A stretch of 64,000 nucleotides of DNA from Arcicella rigui (GCF_034929435.1 NZ_JAYFUM010000023.1:68292-132291); one strand, 5' to 3'. Positions 16,394 to 25,205 are shown, numbered from the stretch's first letter. The notes: generated by a model from the sequence alone, not told the origin. A program made the numbers and translations.

Positions 16394-17728
16394 ATGACCT
16401 ATTATTTAATTTTTTTGTTGGTAGCCAGTATCAGTTTCATCGTGTGGGCAACTGCTTACATGAAACTGAACGCTTTTTTTGCCTTAGCTTTAGCGGCTCT
16501 GTTGGTCGGAGTACTCAGTGGCTTACCACTTCCAAGCATCGTGAGTACGCTAAAAGTCGGCTTCGGACATACCATGGAAAAAATAGGTTTATTAATCATA
16601 CTTGGTACAACTCTGGGGCTGATTCTTGAAAAAACAGGTGCTACTACCAGTATGGCAAATGCCATTTTAAAATTAGTCAACGAAAATAATGCTCCTGCTG
16701 CCATTGCCCTCACAGGTTTTGTCATTGGTTTCCCTATTTTTTGTGATAGCGGTTTTATTATCCTCAGTGGTTTAAATCATTCATTGGTCAAAAAAACGAA
16801 ACATACAATGCCCGTGATGGCTGCTGCATTGGCTACTTCTTTGTATGCCGTCCATTGCCTTGTTCCGCCTCATCCCGGCATAACGGCAGCCGTCGGAACA
16901 GTGGGTGGAGATTTAGGAATGGTCATGCTTTGGGGAATTATTTTGGCTGCTCCCGTCGCTTTGATAGGCTATTTTTGGAGTGTTTGGCAAGGAAAAGGCA
17001 TTTCGCACGCCTATATCGAGCAAGAAGAAGTACAAATAGCGGTTGATACCTTGCCTTCGGCTGTTCTTTCTTTCTTACCTGTTTTTCTGCCAATTGCCCT
17101 GATTGCCTTCAAATCTATTGTCTTTTTATTTGTTTCAAAAGCTTTAGCGGAACAATCATTTTCTTTACAATTCATTGCTTTTATCGGCGAACCTGTAATG
17201 GCTCTGGCAATTGGGATTGTATTTTCATTGTTATTGATTCAGAAAAAGTACCGCAAAGATTTATCTCACTGGCTCACGGATGGCGTAGAAAAAGCGGGAA
17301 TGATTTTAGCCATTATTGCCGCTGGAGGAATGTTTGGCGAAATGCTTCAAGCGACGGGTATCGGTAAAAATTTAGGTGAATTATTGAGTGGCTATGCTTT
17401 AGGAATATTTTTTCCTTTTGTAATTACTGCTATTTTAAAGACTGCTCAGGGTTCTTCTACGGTAGCAATTATCACGGCTTCTTCGCTGATAACGCCTATG
17501 CTTGTCAATTTGGGATTGACGACTCCGATGGATATAACGCTAACCATTCTAAGTATGGGAGCTGGCAGCATGATGATTAGCCATGCCAACGATGCGTATT
17601 TTTGGGTAATTAGTCGTTTTTCAAATCTTGAAACTTCTGCTACCTTAAAGGTTTATAGTACTGCTACTTTGGCAATGGCTTTTACAGCACAAATCATCAT
17701 TTGGCTATTTTTCAATTATTTACATTGA
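16394..17728 (+). CDS. GntP family permease (gluconate:H+ symporter)
   Basis: The 444-residue protein has about 12 to 14 membrane segments and GntP hallmarks such as GFVIGFPIFCDSGFIIL (about 112-128), LVPPHPG and AQGSSTVAIITA. Members import gluconate or related sugar acids (idonate, fructuronate) with protons. It follows the two dehydrogenase subunits with a 107-bp gap, so it would take up the acid formed in the periplasm. With the ExuT-like carrier it gives the locus two inner-membrane sugar-acid importers. Confidence 0.92.
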   Translation: MTYYLIFLLVASISFIVWATAYMKLNAFFALALAALLVGVLSGLPLPSIVSTLKVGFGHTMEKIGLLIILGTTLGLILEKTGATTSMANAILKLVNENNAPAAIALTGFVIGFPIFCDSGFIILSGLNHSLVKKTKHTMPVMAAALATSLYAVHCLVPPHPGITAAVGTVGGDLGMVMLWGIILAAPVALIGYFWSVWQGKGISHAYIEQEEVQIAVDTLPSAVLSFLPVFLPIALIAFKSIVFLFVSKALAEQSFSLQFIAFIGEPVMALAIGIVFSLLLIQKKYRKDLSHWLTDGVEKAGMILAIIAAGGMFGEMLQATGIGKNLGELLSGYALGIFFPFVITAILKTAQGSSTVAIITASSLITPMLVNLGLTTPMDITLTILSMGAGSMMISHANDAYFWVISRFSNLETSATLKVYSTATLAMAFTAQIIIWLFFNYLH

Positions 17729-17891
17729 TTTTACTTACAGCCTAAAGTAAAATTTGAAAAGTATTTTGGATTCCTTCGATAAAAAATATTAACTCAAAAC
17801 ATATATATCTATATATTTTATTTTTATTAATATATAAAATCATATATATTTGATTAATATTTTGAATTTAACGATTGAACCATTATTCCGA

Positions 17892-18839
17892 ATGATTACG
17901 ACTGAAATTGTCCGTAAATTTCTCTTTTCTCGCCCTTCTATCAATAGAACTCAACTTGAAAAAGAAGCTCAAATTCCTGCTACAACCATTTATAAAGCAC
18001 TGGAAGGCATCCAAGCTTTTTCGCCAAAACATTTAGAAAAGTTAGAAGTAGCTATGCGAAATTATGGTTATACCGATTCTACTTTTTCTAAGGCTCGTAG
18101 CATTGCCATTATCAACCACAAAGGTGGCGTTGGGAAAACTACTACAACTATAAACTTAGGTAAAGCCCTTGCTTTGCTCAAATACCGAGTTTTATTGGTG
18201 GATATGGACTCGCAAGGAAATTTGTCTCAATGTTTTGGCATACATTCGCCCGAAAAACAAGTGATTACTTCTTTGATTTCACGAGACCCACTCCCACTGC
18301 TTGAAATCGAACCTAATTTATTTTTATCTCCTTCGGATATCGAAATGGCTACTTACGAAGTAAAACTCATTACCGAAGTAGGTTCAGAAATGCGTTTGGC
18401 AAAGAAAATTCAAGCATTGAACGACCAATTTGATTTTATTCTTTTCGATTGTCCGCCTTCATTGAATTTAATGACGATTTCGGCTTTGAATGCTTCCACT
18501 GAATGTATCATTCCGATTCAGCCCGAATCTTCTGCTTTCAATGGCGTTAAGAATTTATTAGAAAAAATTTCTGCCGTTCGTGAATACACGAATGTTTCTT
18601 TGAAAGTACGTGGCTTTTTGTTTACGATGGTACATCTCAACCAAACCATTCACCAAGTAATGATGGAGTCTGTTTTGGAAACGTATCCTTCCATTCCTGT
18701 TTTCAAAAGTATCATCGAAAACACAACGGTCTTGAAACAAAGCCAATACATGAATCAAGATATTTTTCAATACGACCCCAAATCCAAAGCGGCAAATGCC
18801 TACATGGAACTTGCACACGAAGTGATTTCAAACGAATAA
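17892..18839 (+). CDS. parA: ParA family partition ATPase with N-terminal HTH
   Basis: From the ATG at 17892 the protein has 315 residues. A TTG at 17850 would add 14 residues of low-complexity leader and is less likely. Residues 14-40 form a helix-turn-helix (RTQLEKEAQIPATTIYKAL). The deviant Walker A KGGVGKTT is at about 77-84 and the Walker B region is FDFILFDCPPS. This domain order is that of type Ia ParA, which moves plasmids by an ATP-driven gradient and represses its own operon through the HTH. parB follows after four bases. Confidence 0.93.
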   Translation: MITTEIVRKFLFSRPSINRTQLEKEAQIPATTIYKALEGIQAFSPKHLEKLEVAMRNYGYTDSTFSKARSIAIINHKGGVGKTTTTINLGKALALLKYRVLLVDMDSQGNLSQCFGIHSPEKQVITSLISRDPLPLLEIEPNLFLSPSDIEMATYEVKLITEVGSEMRLAKKIQALNDQFDFILFDCPPSLNLMTISALNASTECIIPIQPESSAFNGVKNLLEKISAVREYTNVSLKVRGFLFTMVHLNQTIHQVMMESVLETYPSIPVFKSIIENTTVLKQSQYMNQDIFQYDPKSKAANAYMELAHEVISNE

Positions 18840-18843
18840 GCAG

Positions 18844-19728
18844 ATGGCATCTAAAAAAGAATTATTCAAAAAACGTGCTGTGGAAGTGGCAACCATTCAC
18901 AACACTCCTAAACCTGCACCTATCGGTGGGTTTAATGATATTGAACGCATCAAAAATGCTATCGTGATTATCGACGAATTGAAAGATTTAATTCGTCCAC
19001 TCAGTCAGGAACAGTACAATCAACTGGAACAAAATTTACTGACGCACGGCTGCCAAGATGCTTTGATTTTGTGGGAAACGACTTCTACCGAACTCCAACA
19101 AGACGAACTCGATACGACGGTTTACGTTTTGGTGGACGGACACAACCGCTATGCGATTTGCCAGAAAAATAAAATTGAATTTAAGATTAATCTGAAAATC
19201 TTTGAATCTATCGAGAAAGTCAAAGAATTTATGATTGACCTTCAATTGGGGCGAAGAAATATCACACCAGAAGAAGAATCATACTTGCGTGGTTTGAAAT
19301 ACAACACGCAAAAAGCCAATAGGGGAGTGGCTTTGCAAGTACAAGGCGAAGACAGCAAACCTGTGAATGTGGCAGAAAAATTGGCGGATGAATTTAACGT
19401 AAGTGTACGCACGATTAAAAACGACGGAAAATTTGCAGAAGGTTTATCAAAACTCAGTAAAGAACTTCAAGAACAAGTACTGACGGGTTCGTCGGTTTTG
19501 AGTAAAAAGCAAATTCAAACTTTAGCCGACCGCAAAGATATTGGCGTAGAAGCCATTCAAAATCTGAGCGAAGTAAATACAAACACTGAAAAACCAAAAA
19601 GTGTAGAAAGTAGCGTACCCAAAGAAACACTCAGAAGCCAAATTATTGCTTTGGCAAATAACCTCACGAAAGAATCTGACTGTGATTTACTTATCAAAAA
19701 AATCTATCAACTCAAGTCTGTTTTATAG
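18844..19728 (+). CDS. parB: ParB/RepB/Spo0J family partition protein
   Basis: The 294-residue protein has a ParB N-terminal (ParB/Srx) domain with VDGHNRYAI at 97-105 and the following LQLGRRNIT, which replace the GERRY and R-rich CTPase motifs. A central HTH (VAEKLADEFNVSVRTIKN) follows. The C-terminus is short and probably dimerises. It would load on the parS-like palindromes, the first of which begins one base after its stop codon, and be moved by ParA. Confidence 0.92.
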   Translation: MASKKELFKKRAVEVATIHNTPKPAPIGGFNDIERIKNAIVIIDELKDLIRPLSQEQYNQLEQNLLTHGCQDALILWETTSTELQQDELDTTVYVLVDGHNRYAICQKNKIEFKINLKIFESIEKVKEFMIDLQLGRRNITPEEESYLRGLKYNTQKANRGVALQVQGEDSKPVNVAEKLADEFNVSVRTIKNDGKFAEGLSKLSKELQEQVLTGSSVLSKKQIQTLADRKDIGVEAIQNLSEVNTNTEKPKSVESSVPKETLRSQIIALANNLTKESDCDLLIKKIYQLKSVL

Positions 19729-19767
19729 TTTTTCCCAAAAGTGCAAGTGTTGCACTTTTGGGAAAAA
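19729..19767. repeat. parS-like palindrome 1 (also terminator-like)
   Basis: Perfect 18-bp arms (19729-19746, 19750-19767) surround GTG. The inner core is AAAAGTGCAA-NNN-TTGCACTTTT, shared by all four palindromes. It begins directly after the parB stop codon, and its outer part could also end the parAB transcript. Confidence 0.85.
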
Positions 19768-19798
19768 CAGAAAATTCTCAAGCTTGCATAAACCCATT

Positions 19799-19831
19799 TT
19801 CTAAAAAGTGCAATCGTTGCACTTTTTAGAA
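19799..19831. repeat. parS-like palindrome 2
   Basis: 15-bp perfect arms (19799-19813 and 19817-19831) surround TCG. The core AAAAAGTGCAA/TTGCACTTTTT matches the other three copies. Confidence 0.85.
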
Positions 19832-19873
19832 ATCAAGCGAAAACGACAATAATTATCTTCAAAATTGATTTTG

Positions 19874-19891
19874 AACTATAACAAAAATCCC
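19874..19891 (+). repeat. Type-1 iteron AACTATAACAAAAATCCC, copy 1
   Basis: Exact 18-base direct repeat. The other copies are at 20027, 20171 and 20595. It lies between parS-like palindromes 2 and 3. Confidence 0.8.
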
Positions 19892-19948
19892 AAAATTAAA
19901 GGGATTTTCATTTAGCAAATCGTAGCATTTTTTGAAAGTTCAGAAAGG

Positions 19949-19985
19949 TTTTTCTAAAAGTGCAAGCGTTGCACTTTTAGAAAAA
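19949..19985. repeat. parS-like palindrome 3
   Basis: 17-bp perfect arms (19949-19965 and 19969-19985) surround GCG. The core is the same as in the other copies. Confidence 0.85.
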
Positions 19986-20026
19986 AAGGAAAATTAGAGC
20001 GTGAATAAAGTCAAAAATACTTTTAG

Positions 20027-20044
20027 AACTATAACAAAAATCCC
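20027..20044 (+). repeat. Type-1 iteron, copy 2
   Basis: Exact copy of the 18-base repeat at 19874, placed between palindromes 3 and 4. Confidence 0.8.
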
Positions 20045-20108
20045 AAAAAATGAAGCTTTACAGTCCATAAAATCAACTGATTGTTAAGCTATAAAAGCGA
20101 ACAAAATC

Positions 20109-20135
20109 CTAAAAGTGCAAGCGTTGCACTTTTAG
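20109..20135. repeat. parS-like palindrome 4
   Basis: 12-bp perfect arms (20109-20120 and 20124-20135) surround GCG. One mismatch interrupts a further extension. It is the copy closest to rep. Confidence 0.85.
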
Positions 20136-20170
20136 AAAAAAGCTTAAAATTTAAGGTAATTGCCAATATT

Positions 20171-20188
20171 AACTATAACAAAAATCCC
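20171..20188 (+). repeat. Type-1 iteron, copy 3
   Basis: Exact copy of the 18-base repeat at 19874, after palindrome 4. Confidence 0.8.
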
Positions 20189-20329
20189 AGAAAAAAGCCT
20201 GTAAATCTAAGGTGCTTTTTATCCAACGAAAGAAGTAGCAAAAATGTGATTTCCGGTAAAATTGTTATAATTGGCTTTTTTGATTTCAACAAAAGCCAGC
20301 AACTTGGCATTACGAATGATTATCAATAA

Positions 20330-20460
20330 AGATTTTTATTATTTTTGTACAATTAAAAATCAAAAAAATAATAAAAACAACAAACAAAAATCAAAAATTT
20401 TCCTCTTTGTTTGTTTTAATTTTTTTATTTGTTTTTTAATGTATTTTCGGTGTCCATAAC
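20330..20460. other. AT-rich probable DNA-unwinding element
   Basis: An almost pure A+T block with A-runs on its left half and T-runs on its right half (an imperfect inverted arrangement around CAAAAATTTTCC). It lies just before the second iteron array. This is the usual site of strand opening in iteron plasmids. Function is inferred from composition and position. Confidence 0.6.
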
Positions 20461-20490
20461 TCATTGATTTTCAAATGATTCTGAGCTTAA

Positions 20491-20571
20491 ATATAACAAT
20501 TTTACCGGTTAGTATAACAGATTTACCGAGAAGTATAACAATTTTACCTATGAAGTATAACAATTTTACCG
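20491..20571 (+). repeat. Type-2 iteron array, four copies
   Basis: Direct repeats with consensus RTATAACAATTTTACCG start at 20491, 20511, 20532 and 20554, a 20-22-bp period or two helical turns. Copy 2 differs by one base (CAGATTTACC). The leading TATAACAA is shared with the type-1 iterons, so the same Rep protein may contact both. Confidence 0.85.
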
Positions 20572-20594
20572 GAAAAATAGGTATAATTGTATCA

Positions 20595-20612
20595 AACTAT
20601 AACAAAAATCCC
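20595..20612 (+). repeat. Type-1 iteron, copy 4, in the rep leader
   Basis: Exact copy of the repeat at 19874, placed 30 bases before the rep start codon. Here Rep could repress its own synthesis. An AGGAG sequence at 20623-20627 stands 15 bases before the ATG, which is unusual in this phylum. Confidence 0.75.
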
Positions 20613-20642
20613 AAAATTGTGTAGGAGAAGGTTTTAAAAAAA

Positions 20643-22031
20643 ATGAAAAAGCTTAAAAACGATAAAAATAGCAGTCAAGGCAACAAAGAAACGAACGTAG
20701 TAAAGCTGATTCGTAAGGCAAACCGTTTGGTAGAAGGGAAGTATCGTTTTGATATTTGGGAAATGCGAGTTTTTACCAAAATGTTGATGAAAATTCACAG
20801 AGACGACGAAGACTTCAAAGTATATAGAATTTATTTACACGAAGTAATTCAAGATTTTGAATTACAAGAAGACGGGCATTCGTACAAATATTTGAAACAA
20901 GGAGCAGAACGCTTGGGCAGAAGAGAAATACGAGTGTTGATGGATACGCCAGATGGAAAGATGGAATTGTTTACACATATAGCCACGGGCGTTAAAAGCT
21001 TTGTAGAAGAGAAATCTGCCAAATACTTAGATATTTCGTTTCATCCCGATATGAAACCCTTTTTGTTGCAATTGCAAAGCCAGTTTTTGATGTATGACGT
21101 TAGAAACATCTTGAAACTGCAAAGTTCCTTTTCGATTAGAATTTATGAATTGCTGAAACAATACGAAACCATTGGCAAGCGACAAATCAAGATTCAGGAA
21201 TTGAAAGAAATGCTTGATGTAGTGGATAAGTATCCACTCTATGGAAATTTCAAACAACGAGTAATTGTAAAAGCACAAGAAGACCTTGAAGAATTTACAG
21301 ACATCAAATTTACTTTCGATGAAGTAAAAACAGGCAGGGCCGTAACAGCCCTTACTTTTTGGATATTACCCAATAAAAATAAGCAAGATGTTGGAAAAAT
21401 GTTATACTTCCCCGAAATCGCCGAAGAGCTTTCGCTGGAAAGTGAATTAGACAAACTGCTGGCGATAAGCAAAAATTGGGAGGGAATGTCGAAAAACCTG
21501 ATGGAGCAATGGATAAATACTTATGGCATTGAAGCCGTAGAGCAGGAAGTAAGCAAAGCCAACAAATTGATTTTTGAAGGAAAGAATATTCACAATCCCG
21601 TGGGATTCGTTACTTGGGCTTTACAAAACCCCAATGTGGTGAAAGACCTTGCCAATACAGCCACGGCAAGCCCGATTATTCATAAAGTACCGACGAAGTT
21701 GAACAGCAAAGAAATCGAAACTTACTGGAAAGGAGATTTCAACGAATGGTTTTTGGCGTATTTGCAACAAATTGCCATTGCCGCCAAACATGAAACTTTT
21801 CATGCGGTGGTTGAAGAGTTAAGAAATCTTTATCCTGAAAAAGTATTTTCGAGTTTGTTTCTACACAAAGACGGTTCGGTAAACGAAGAAGCTCTGAATA
21901 GTTCGGTAGGAGTGAGGCTGTTGGAAAAAGATAAAAAAACAAAAGAAAGTGTTTTTGCTGATTGGTTTTATGAAAAATTTCAAAGGAAAATTTTTCTGCA
22001 AAGAAATGGTACTTGGGAATTTTTGGAGTAG
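20643..22031 (+). CDS. Plasmid replication initiator, Rep_3/RepB family
   Basis: The 462-residue protein has the two winged-helix domains of iteron-binding initiators in its first 230 residues. Markers are LIRKANRLVEGKYRF, the RIYELLKQYE helix and a basic recognition segment near KQRVIVKAQEDLEEF. The C-terminal 200 residues are specific to Bacteroidota plasmids and contain no motif I recognise. It would bind the direct repeats upstream, open the AT-rich block and recruit the replisome. An iteron copy in its leader suggests autorepression. Confidence 0.9.
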   Translation: MKKLKNDKNSSQGNKETNVVKLIRKANRLVEGKYRFDIWEMRVFTKMLMKIHRDDEDFKVYRIYLHEVIQDFELQEDGHSYKYLKQGAERLGRREIRVLMDTPDGKMELFTHIATGVKSFVEEKSAKYLDISFHPDMKPFLLQLQSQFLMYDVRNILKLQSSFSIRIYELLKQYETIGKRQIKIQELKEMLDVVDKYPLYGNFKQRVIVKAQEDLEEFTDIKFTFDEVKTGRAVTALTFWILPNKNKQDVGKMLYFPEIAEELSLESELDKLLAISKNWEGMSKNLMEQWINTYGIEAVEQEVSKANKLIFEGKNIHNPVGFVTWALQNPNVVKDLANTATASPIIHKVPTKLNSKEIETYWKGDFNEWFLAYLQQIAIAAKHETFHAVVEELRNLYPEKVFSSLFLHKDGSVNEEALNSSVGVRLLEKDKKTKESVFADWFYEKFQRKIFLQRNGTWEFLE

Positions 22032-22142
22032 TCGAATAGTTTGAAGCAATGGTCGGTTTTATTTGGGTGAGAAATCTTTGTAAAATACTTTTGAATACAA
22101 GAGTCCGTTTGAAGTATTACTCATTATTTTAACCCAATTTTT

Positions 22143-22520
22143 ATGAAAACTAAATTATTGTCATTTGCCCTGATGTTTGCGTTTGGTACTCAACTACAAG
22201 CACAAGAGAAAGCTCCCAAAATGTTGAAACACGTAGTGACGGTTACTTTTAAAGCAGACGCACCAGCGAAAGGCGTAAAAGAAGTGGATGATTCGTTCAA
22301 AAACTTGGCTGTAAAGCGAAAAGAAGTAAAAGCTTACGAATGGGGCGTTGTGCCGAAGAACGTGCGAAATAAGGCAAATAAACACGTTTACGTGTCAAGT
22401 TTTGCTTCTGAAAAGGAATTAGAAAAATACGGAGCATCGCCAGAACACCAAAATCATATTAAAATCGGTGCTTCTATCATTGAAAAAGTAGAAGCCGTAG
22501 ATTTTTATGTAGAAAAATAA
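22143..22520 (+). CDS. Dabb (stress-responsive alpha/beta barrel) protein, secreted
   Basis: A 20-residue signal peptide (ending LQAQ) precedes a single Dabb domain of about 100 residues that starts at MLKHVVTVTFKADAP and ends VEAVDFYVEK. The fold is a dimeric ferredoxin-like barrel. Exported Dabb proteins in Bacteroidota are often found with sugar-catabolism genes, and some related plant enzymes are cyclases. The reaction is unknown. A hairpin follows the gene. Confidence 0.85.
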   Translation: MKTKLLSFALMFAFGTQLQAQEKAPKMLKHVVTVTFKADAPAKGVKEVDDSFKNLAVKRKEVKAYEWGVVPKNVRNKANKHVYVSSFASEKELEKYGASPEHQNHIKIGASIIEKVEAVDFYVEK

Positions 22521-22552
22521 AGTGATTTTTGGTTGTTCTTTATAAAACAATT

Positions 22553-22619
22553 GAGGCTATTTCAGCAAAATATCAAAGCCCGTTTTTGGGATTGGTTATT
22601 GCCGAAATAGCCTCGTTTA
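22553..22619 (+). terminator. Hairpin behind the Dabb gene
   Basis: GAGGCTATTTC (22553-22563) pairs with GAAATAGCCTC (22604-22614). The 40-nt loop holds an inner CCGTTTTTGG mini-hairpin. GTTTATT follows on the plus strand. Confidence 0.55.
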
Positions 22620-22672
22620 TTAAATTGGATAATAGTAATTTTTAAAAGTGATTATTTGAAAGATTTTTAAAA

Positions 22673-22710
22673 TCTCTACTACTATGGTTTACCCAGCATA
22701 GTAGTAGAGA
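22673..22710 (-). terminator. Terminator of the DUF4965 gene
   Basis: A perfect 14-bp stem (TCTCTACTACTATG at 22673-22686 with 22697-22710) has a 10-nt loop. Read on the minus strand it is followed by a T/A-rich tract. It is 41 bases past the end of the DUF4965 gene. Confidence 0.75.
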
Positions 22711-22751
22711 AAAAGTGTAGAAGCTATTGATTTACAACCTTATTATCTAAA

Positions 22752-25205
22752 TTATTTACTCTTCATTTTTTGTTCAAGTACTTTCATAAAGTAACCACCA
22801 ACCACGCTTCTGGCTTGGAAACCAACCATTTTACCTGTTTTAGTTTCGTGCCAGTCGCTAATGGGTACTCTTGATTTTGTTTTGATGGCGTATTCAAACA
22901 TTGGATTTACTAAAGCTTCAAAATCTTTGTAATCATTTGCCATTACCGAAGTCCAAATTACCCAGTCCGATTTTGTATAAGTAGCTCGGCTGTCGAGGGG
23001 TAAGCCAAATTCATTTTGTTTGGTCAAATAGTATTTTACTTCTGTGTCAAATACTTCTTTCGGGAAATAATTCAATTTCAATACTTTGTCCCAAACCAAA
23101 TTATATTTCTGACTCCAAGTACCTTTTTTATCGAAAGTCAAAGCGTAGTGGTCGCCGTCTTTTGCCATTTCCATCCATTTGCTTACAAAACCTTTTGTAA
23201 TGGCATCGTATTTACGGAAAGTATCCATATCGCCCATTTGCTTGGCTAATTGCGTGTAAGTTTCAAGAGCCACAATAGCTTTCGCCGAAAGGTTGATATT
23301 ACGTGCCAAATGTCCTGCAAAGTCATCTGTACACAATTGATTCGCTGGGTCGAAACCTTCTTTTGTAAGGAAATCCGCCCAAATATTCATGGTTTTCCAG
23401 TGTTTTTTGGCGTAGTTCAAATTTCCTTCTGCTTTACAAATAGCCGCCGCCAAAATCATCATATTGCCACATTCTTCTACGGGCATATCTTCGCCATAAG
23501 TTTGTCCGTTGGCGAGCGGATAAGTGCCCAAATCGTGTGCAGGGAAAGGTTTTGCCCATTTACCGCTTTCGCTGTAATAGAAAATTCCGTTTAACATTCC
23601 TTTCAATAATTCAGGATTATAAGCCAAGAAAAGCGGAGCAGAAGGATAAGTAACGTCAACGGTATTGATAGAACCATTACTGAAATTTTCTTTTGATAAA
23701 AACAAGGTTTCACCTTCTGGACTTTTCAAGAGTTTATGTGCCGCAATACTTTGGCGATAAGCCAATTCACATAATTTGGCGTATTTTTCTCCGCCAGCTT
23801 TGAAGGCATCGTTATAAATGGTTTGATTGATTACAGCACATTTTTTCAAAACAGTCGCATACTCTTTTGAAGCCAAAGCAAGTTGCGATTCAATCGTTGT
23901 TGTGCCTTTATCGTTCCACCACGGACGAAGATTTTTGCCAAAATACTGTATCGAATAAATATCATCATAAGCCAACATCAATACTTCTTCTTTCGCTATT
24001 TTGGCTACTTTACCTAAGTCAATGACCGTATTTAAACTCATTTTTTTGCCTGTACTAAGGTCTTTTTCAGGACTTTGGAAAGGGTTTTCTACATGAGCCG
24101 TTGAGATAAATTGCTGAACATTTGCTCCAGCTTTTGCGGCTACGTACATGTAGCCCCAATCAATTCGGAGGTCATCGCCTCTTTTTTGTAAAACGGGTTG
24201 TTGGGTTGTTCCTGCTTTCAAAATTGTCAAGTTGCCACTTTTATACTTTTGGGCTGCTACTTCTTGCGTAGCGTTATTGGTAGCAATGTCGGTAGAAGCC
24301 CCTACAAAAAGCTTTACTTGATGCGGAAGTCCGTCATTTGAAAGCACTTTGGCAGTAATGTAAGAAACAGGTCTTGCTAAAGTAGTTAAATCGTTGATGA
24401 GTAGGGGAGACGTAAAAGTAAGATTAAGATTTACTTTACCACAAGTAAAAGTATAAACCGTTTGAGTAGCATTTAGCACTACGCTTTTTTGTTCGGCAAG
24501 ATGCGTTTTGGCATCATCAGGAAAAATCACTTTTTCAACAATGCCGACATCTAAAAGAGCTTCGCCACCGCCCGTATTCATTACGTTGATTGCCAAGACG
24601 TTTTTACCTTTTTTCAATTTACTTTTCATTTCGTTGGACATCGGCAAGTATAAGTATTTGCCTGCACAACAGCCAGCGGTGTAAATCAAATCGCCATTGA
24701 GATATACTTTCACTACGTCGTCGTATTGAAGTTTCAAAATGGGGTCTTTCAAATTCAAGTCCTCAAGCGTAAATACTCTACGCACCCAAATACTATTACT
24801 AAGCCACAAAGTTTTAGAAACACCACGCACATTGCCGAAAGGAGCTGCTCCGTCTTTCCATTGGCTATCGTTGAAATCTGGATTTTTCCAATCTTCCGAA
24901 GGCGTAGTTTCAGTGTATTTAGCGGCATAATTTTCTTCGTCGCCTGCTGGAATAATATTTTTATAACTTTCGCCACGCTTTCCCATGAAGCGATAGTTTT
25001 CGCCATCTACATTTAAAATACCCATTAAAGAATGGTCAGTGCCTGTCCAATGTTTGGTAGGCGAAGCATTGAGCTGGTCGGTAGTGGACCAAATACTAAA
25101 GTAAGGGTCGTGTGTGATGAGTGGAAAAGCAGGAGCTTGCGTACTCTGAGCAAAAATATTTGCCCAATTGAAAAGTACTAAGCCAAGTAAAAACAGTTTT
25201 TTCAT
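22752..25205 (-). CDS. DUF4965/DUF5127 glutaminase-like protein (GtaA-type), secreted
   Basis: The 817-residue protein has a signal peptide of about 19 residues and begins HDPYFSIWSTTDQLN as in the DUF4964 segment. An inserted jelly-roll-like domain spans about 100-200 (WVRRVFTLEDL to AINVMNTGGGEALLD). DUF5127 follows, then the DUF4965 and DUF1793 catalytic part with DLGTYPLANGQ, EECGNMMILAAA and YNLVWDKVL. Fungal GtaA is a glutaminase, but the fold is an (alpha/alpha)6 barrel as in glycosidases, so in Bacteroidota a glycoside or amide substrate is possible. It is divergent from the two-component system that probably controls it. Confidence 0.85.
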   Translation of the reverse strand: MKKLFLLGLVLFNWANIFAQSTQAPAFPLITHDPYFSIWSTTDQLNASPTKHWTGTDHSLMGILNVDGENYRFMGKRGESYKNIIPAGDEENYAAKYTETTPSEDWKNPDFNDSQWKDGAAPFGNVRGVSKTLWLSNSIWVRRVFTLEDLNLKDPILKLQYDDVVKVYLNGDLIYTAGCCAGKYLYLPMSNEMKSKLKKGKNVLAINVMNTGGGEALLDVGIVEKVIFPDDAKTHLAEQKSVVLNATQTVYTFTCGKVNLNLTFTSPLLINDLTTLARPVSYITAKVLSNDGLPHQVKLFVGASTDIATNNATQEVAAQKYKSGNLTILKAGTTQQPVLQKRGDDLRIDWGYMYVAAKAGANVQQFISTAHVENPFQSPEKDLSTGKKMSLNTVIDLGKVAKIAKEEVLMLAYDDIYSIQYFGKNLRPWWNDKGTTTIESQLALASKEYATVLKKCAVINQTIYNDAFKAGGEKYAKLCELAYRQSIAAHKLLKSPEGETLFLSKENFSNGSINTVDVTYPSAPLFLAYNPELLKGMLNGIFYYSESGKWAKPFPAHDLGTYPLANGQTYGEDMPVEECGNMMILAAAICKAEGNLNYAKKHWKTMNIWADFLTKEGFDPANQLCTDDFAGHLARNINLSAKAIVALETYTQLAKQMGDMDTFRKYDAITKGFVSKWMEMAKDGDHYALTFDKKGTWSQKYNLVWDKVLKLNYFPKEVFDTEVKYYLTKQNEFGLPLDSRATYTKSDWVIWTSVMANDYKDFEALVNPMFEYAIKTKSRVPISDWHETKTGKMVGFQARSVVGGYFMKVLEQKMKSK

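Larger units (their letters stand above)
19729..20642 (+). other. Plasmid origin and centromere region
   Basis: This 0.9-kb stretch between parB and rep holds no credible gene. It contains four long palindromes (parS-like), four copies of the iteron AACTATAACAAAAATCCC, a very AT-rich block (20330-20460) suited to strand opening, and four direct repeats with a 20-22-bp period (20491-20571). Palindromes and the first iteron type alternate between 19729 and 20188. This is the expected make-up of an iteron-controlled oriV joined to a partition site. No convincing DnaA box (TTATNCACA) was found by eye. Confidence 0.85.

Noticed and set aside
18844..20135. Palindromes after parB as plain terminators only
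   Set aside because: Only the first is placed to end the parAB transcript; the three others are spaced within non-coding DNA and share the same 10-bp core, which fits binding sites better.
20215..20235. DnaA box (TTTATCCAAC)
   Set aside because: It matches the consensus TTATNCACA poorly and stands alone, so it is not strong enough to list.
20081..20459. Two short plus-strand frames between parB and rep
   Set aside because: They run through iterons, a parS-like palindrome and the AT-rich block; no start context and no domain.
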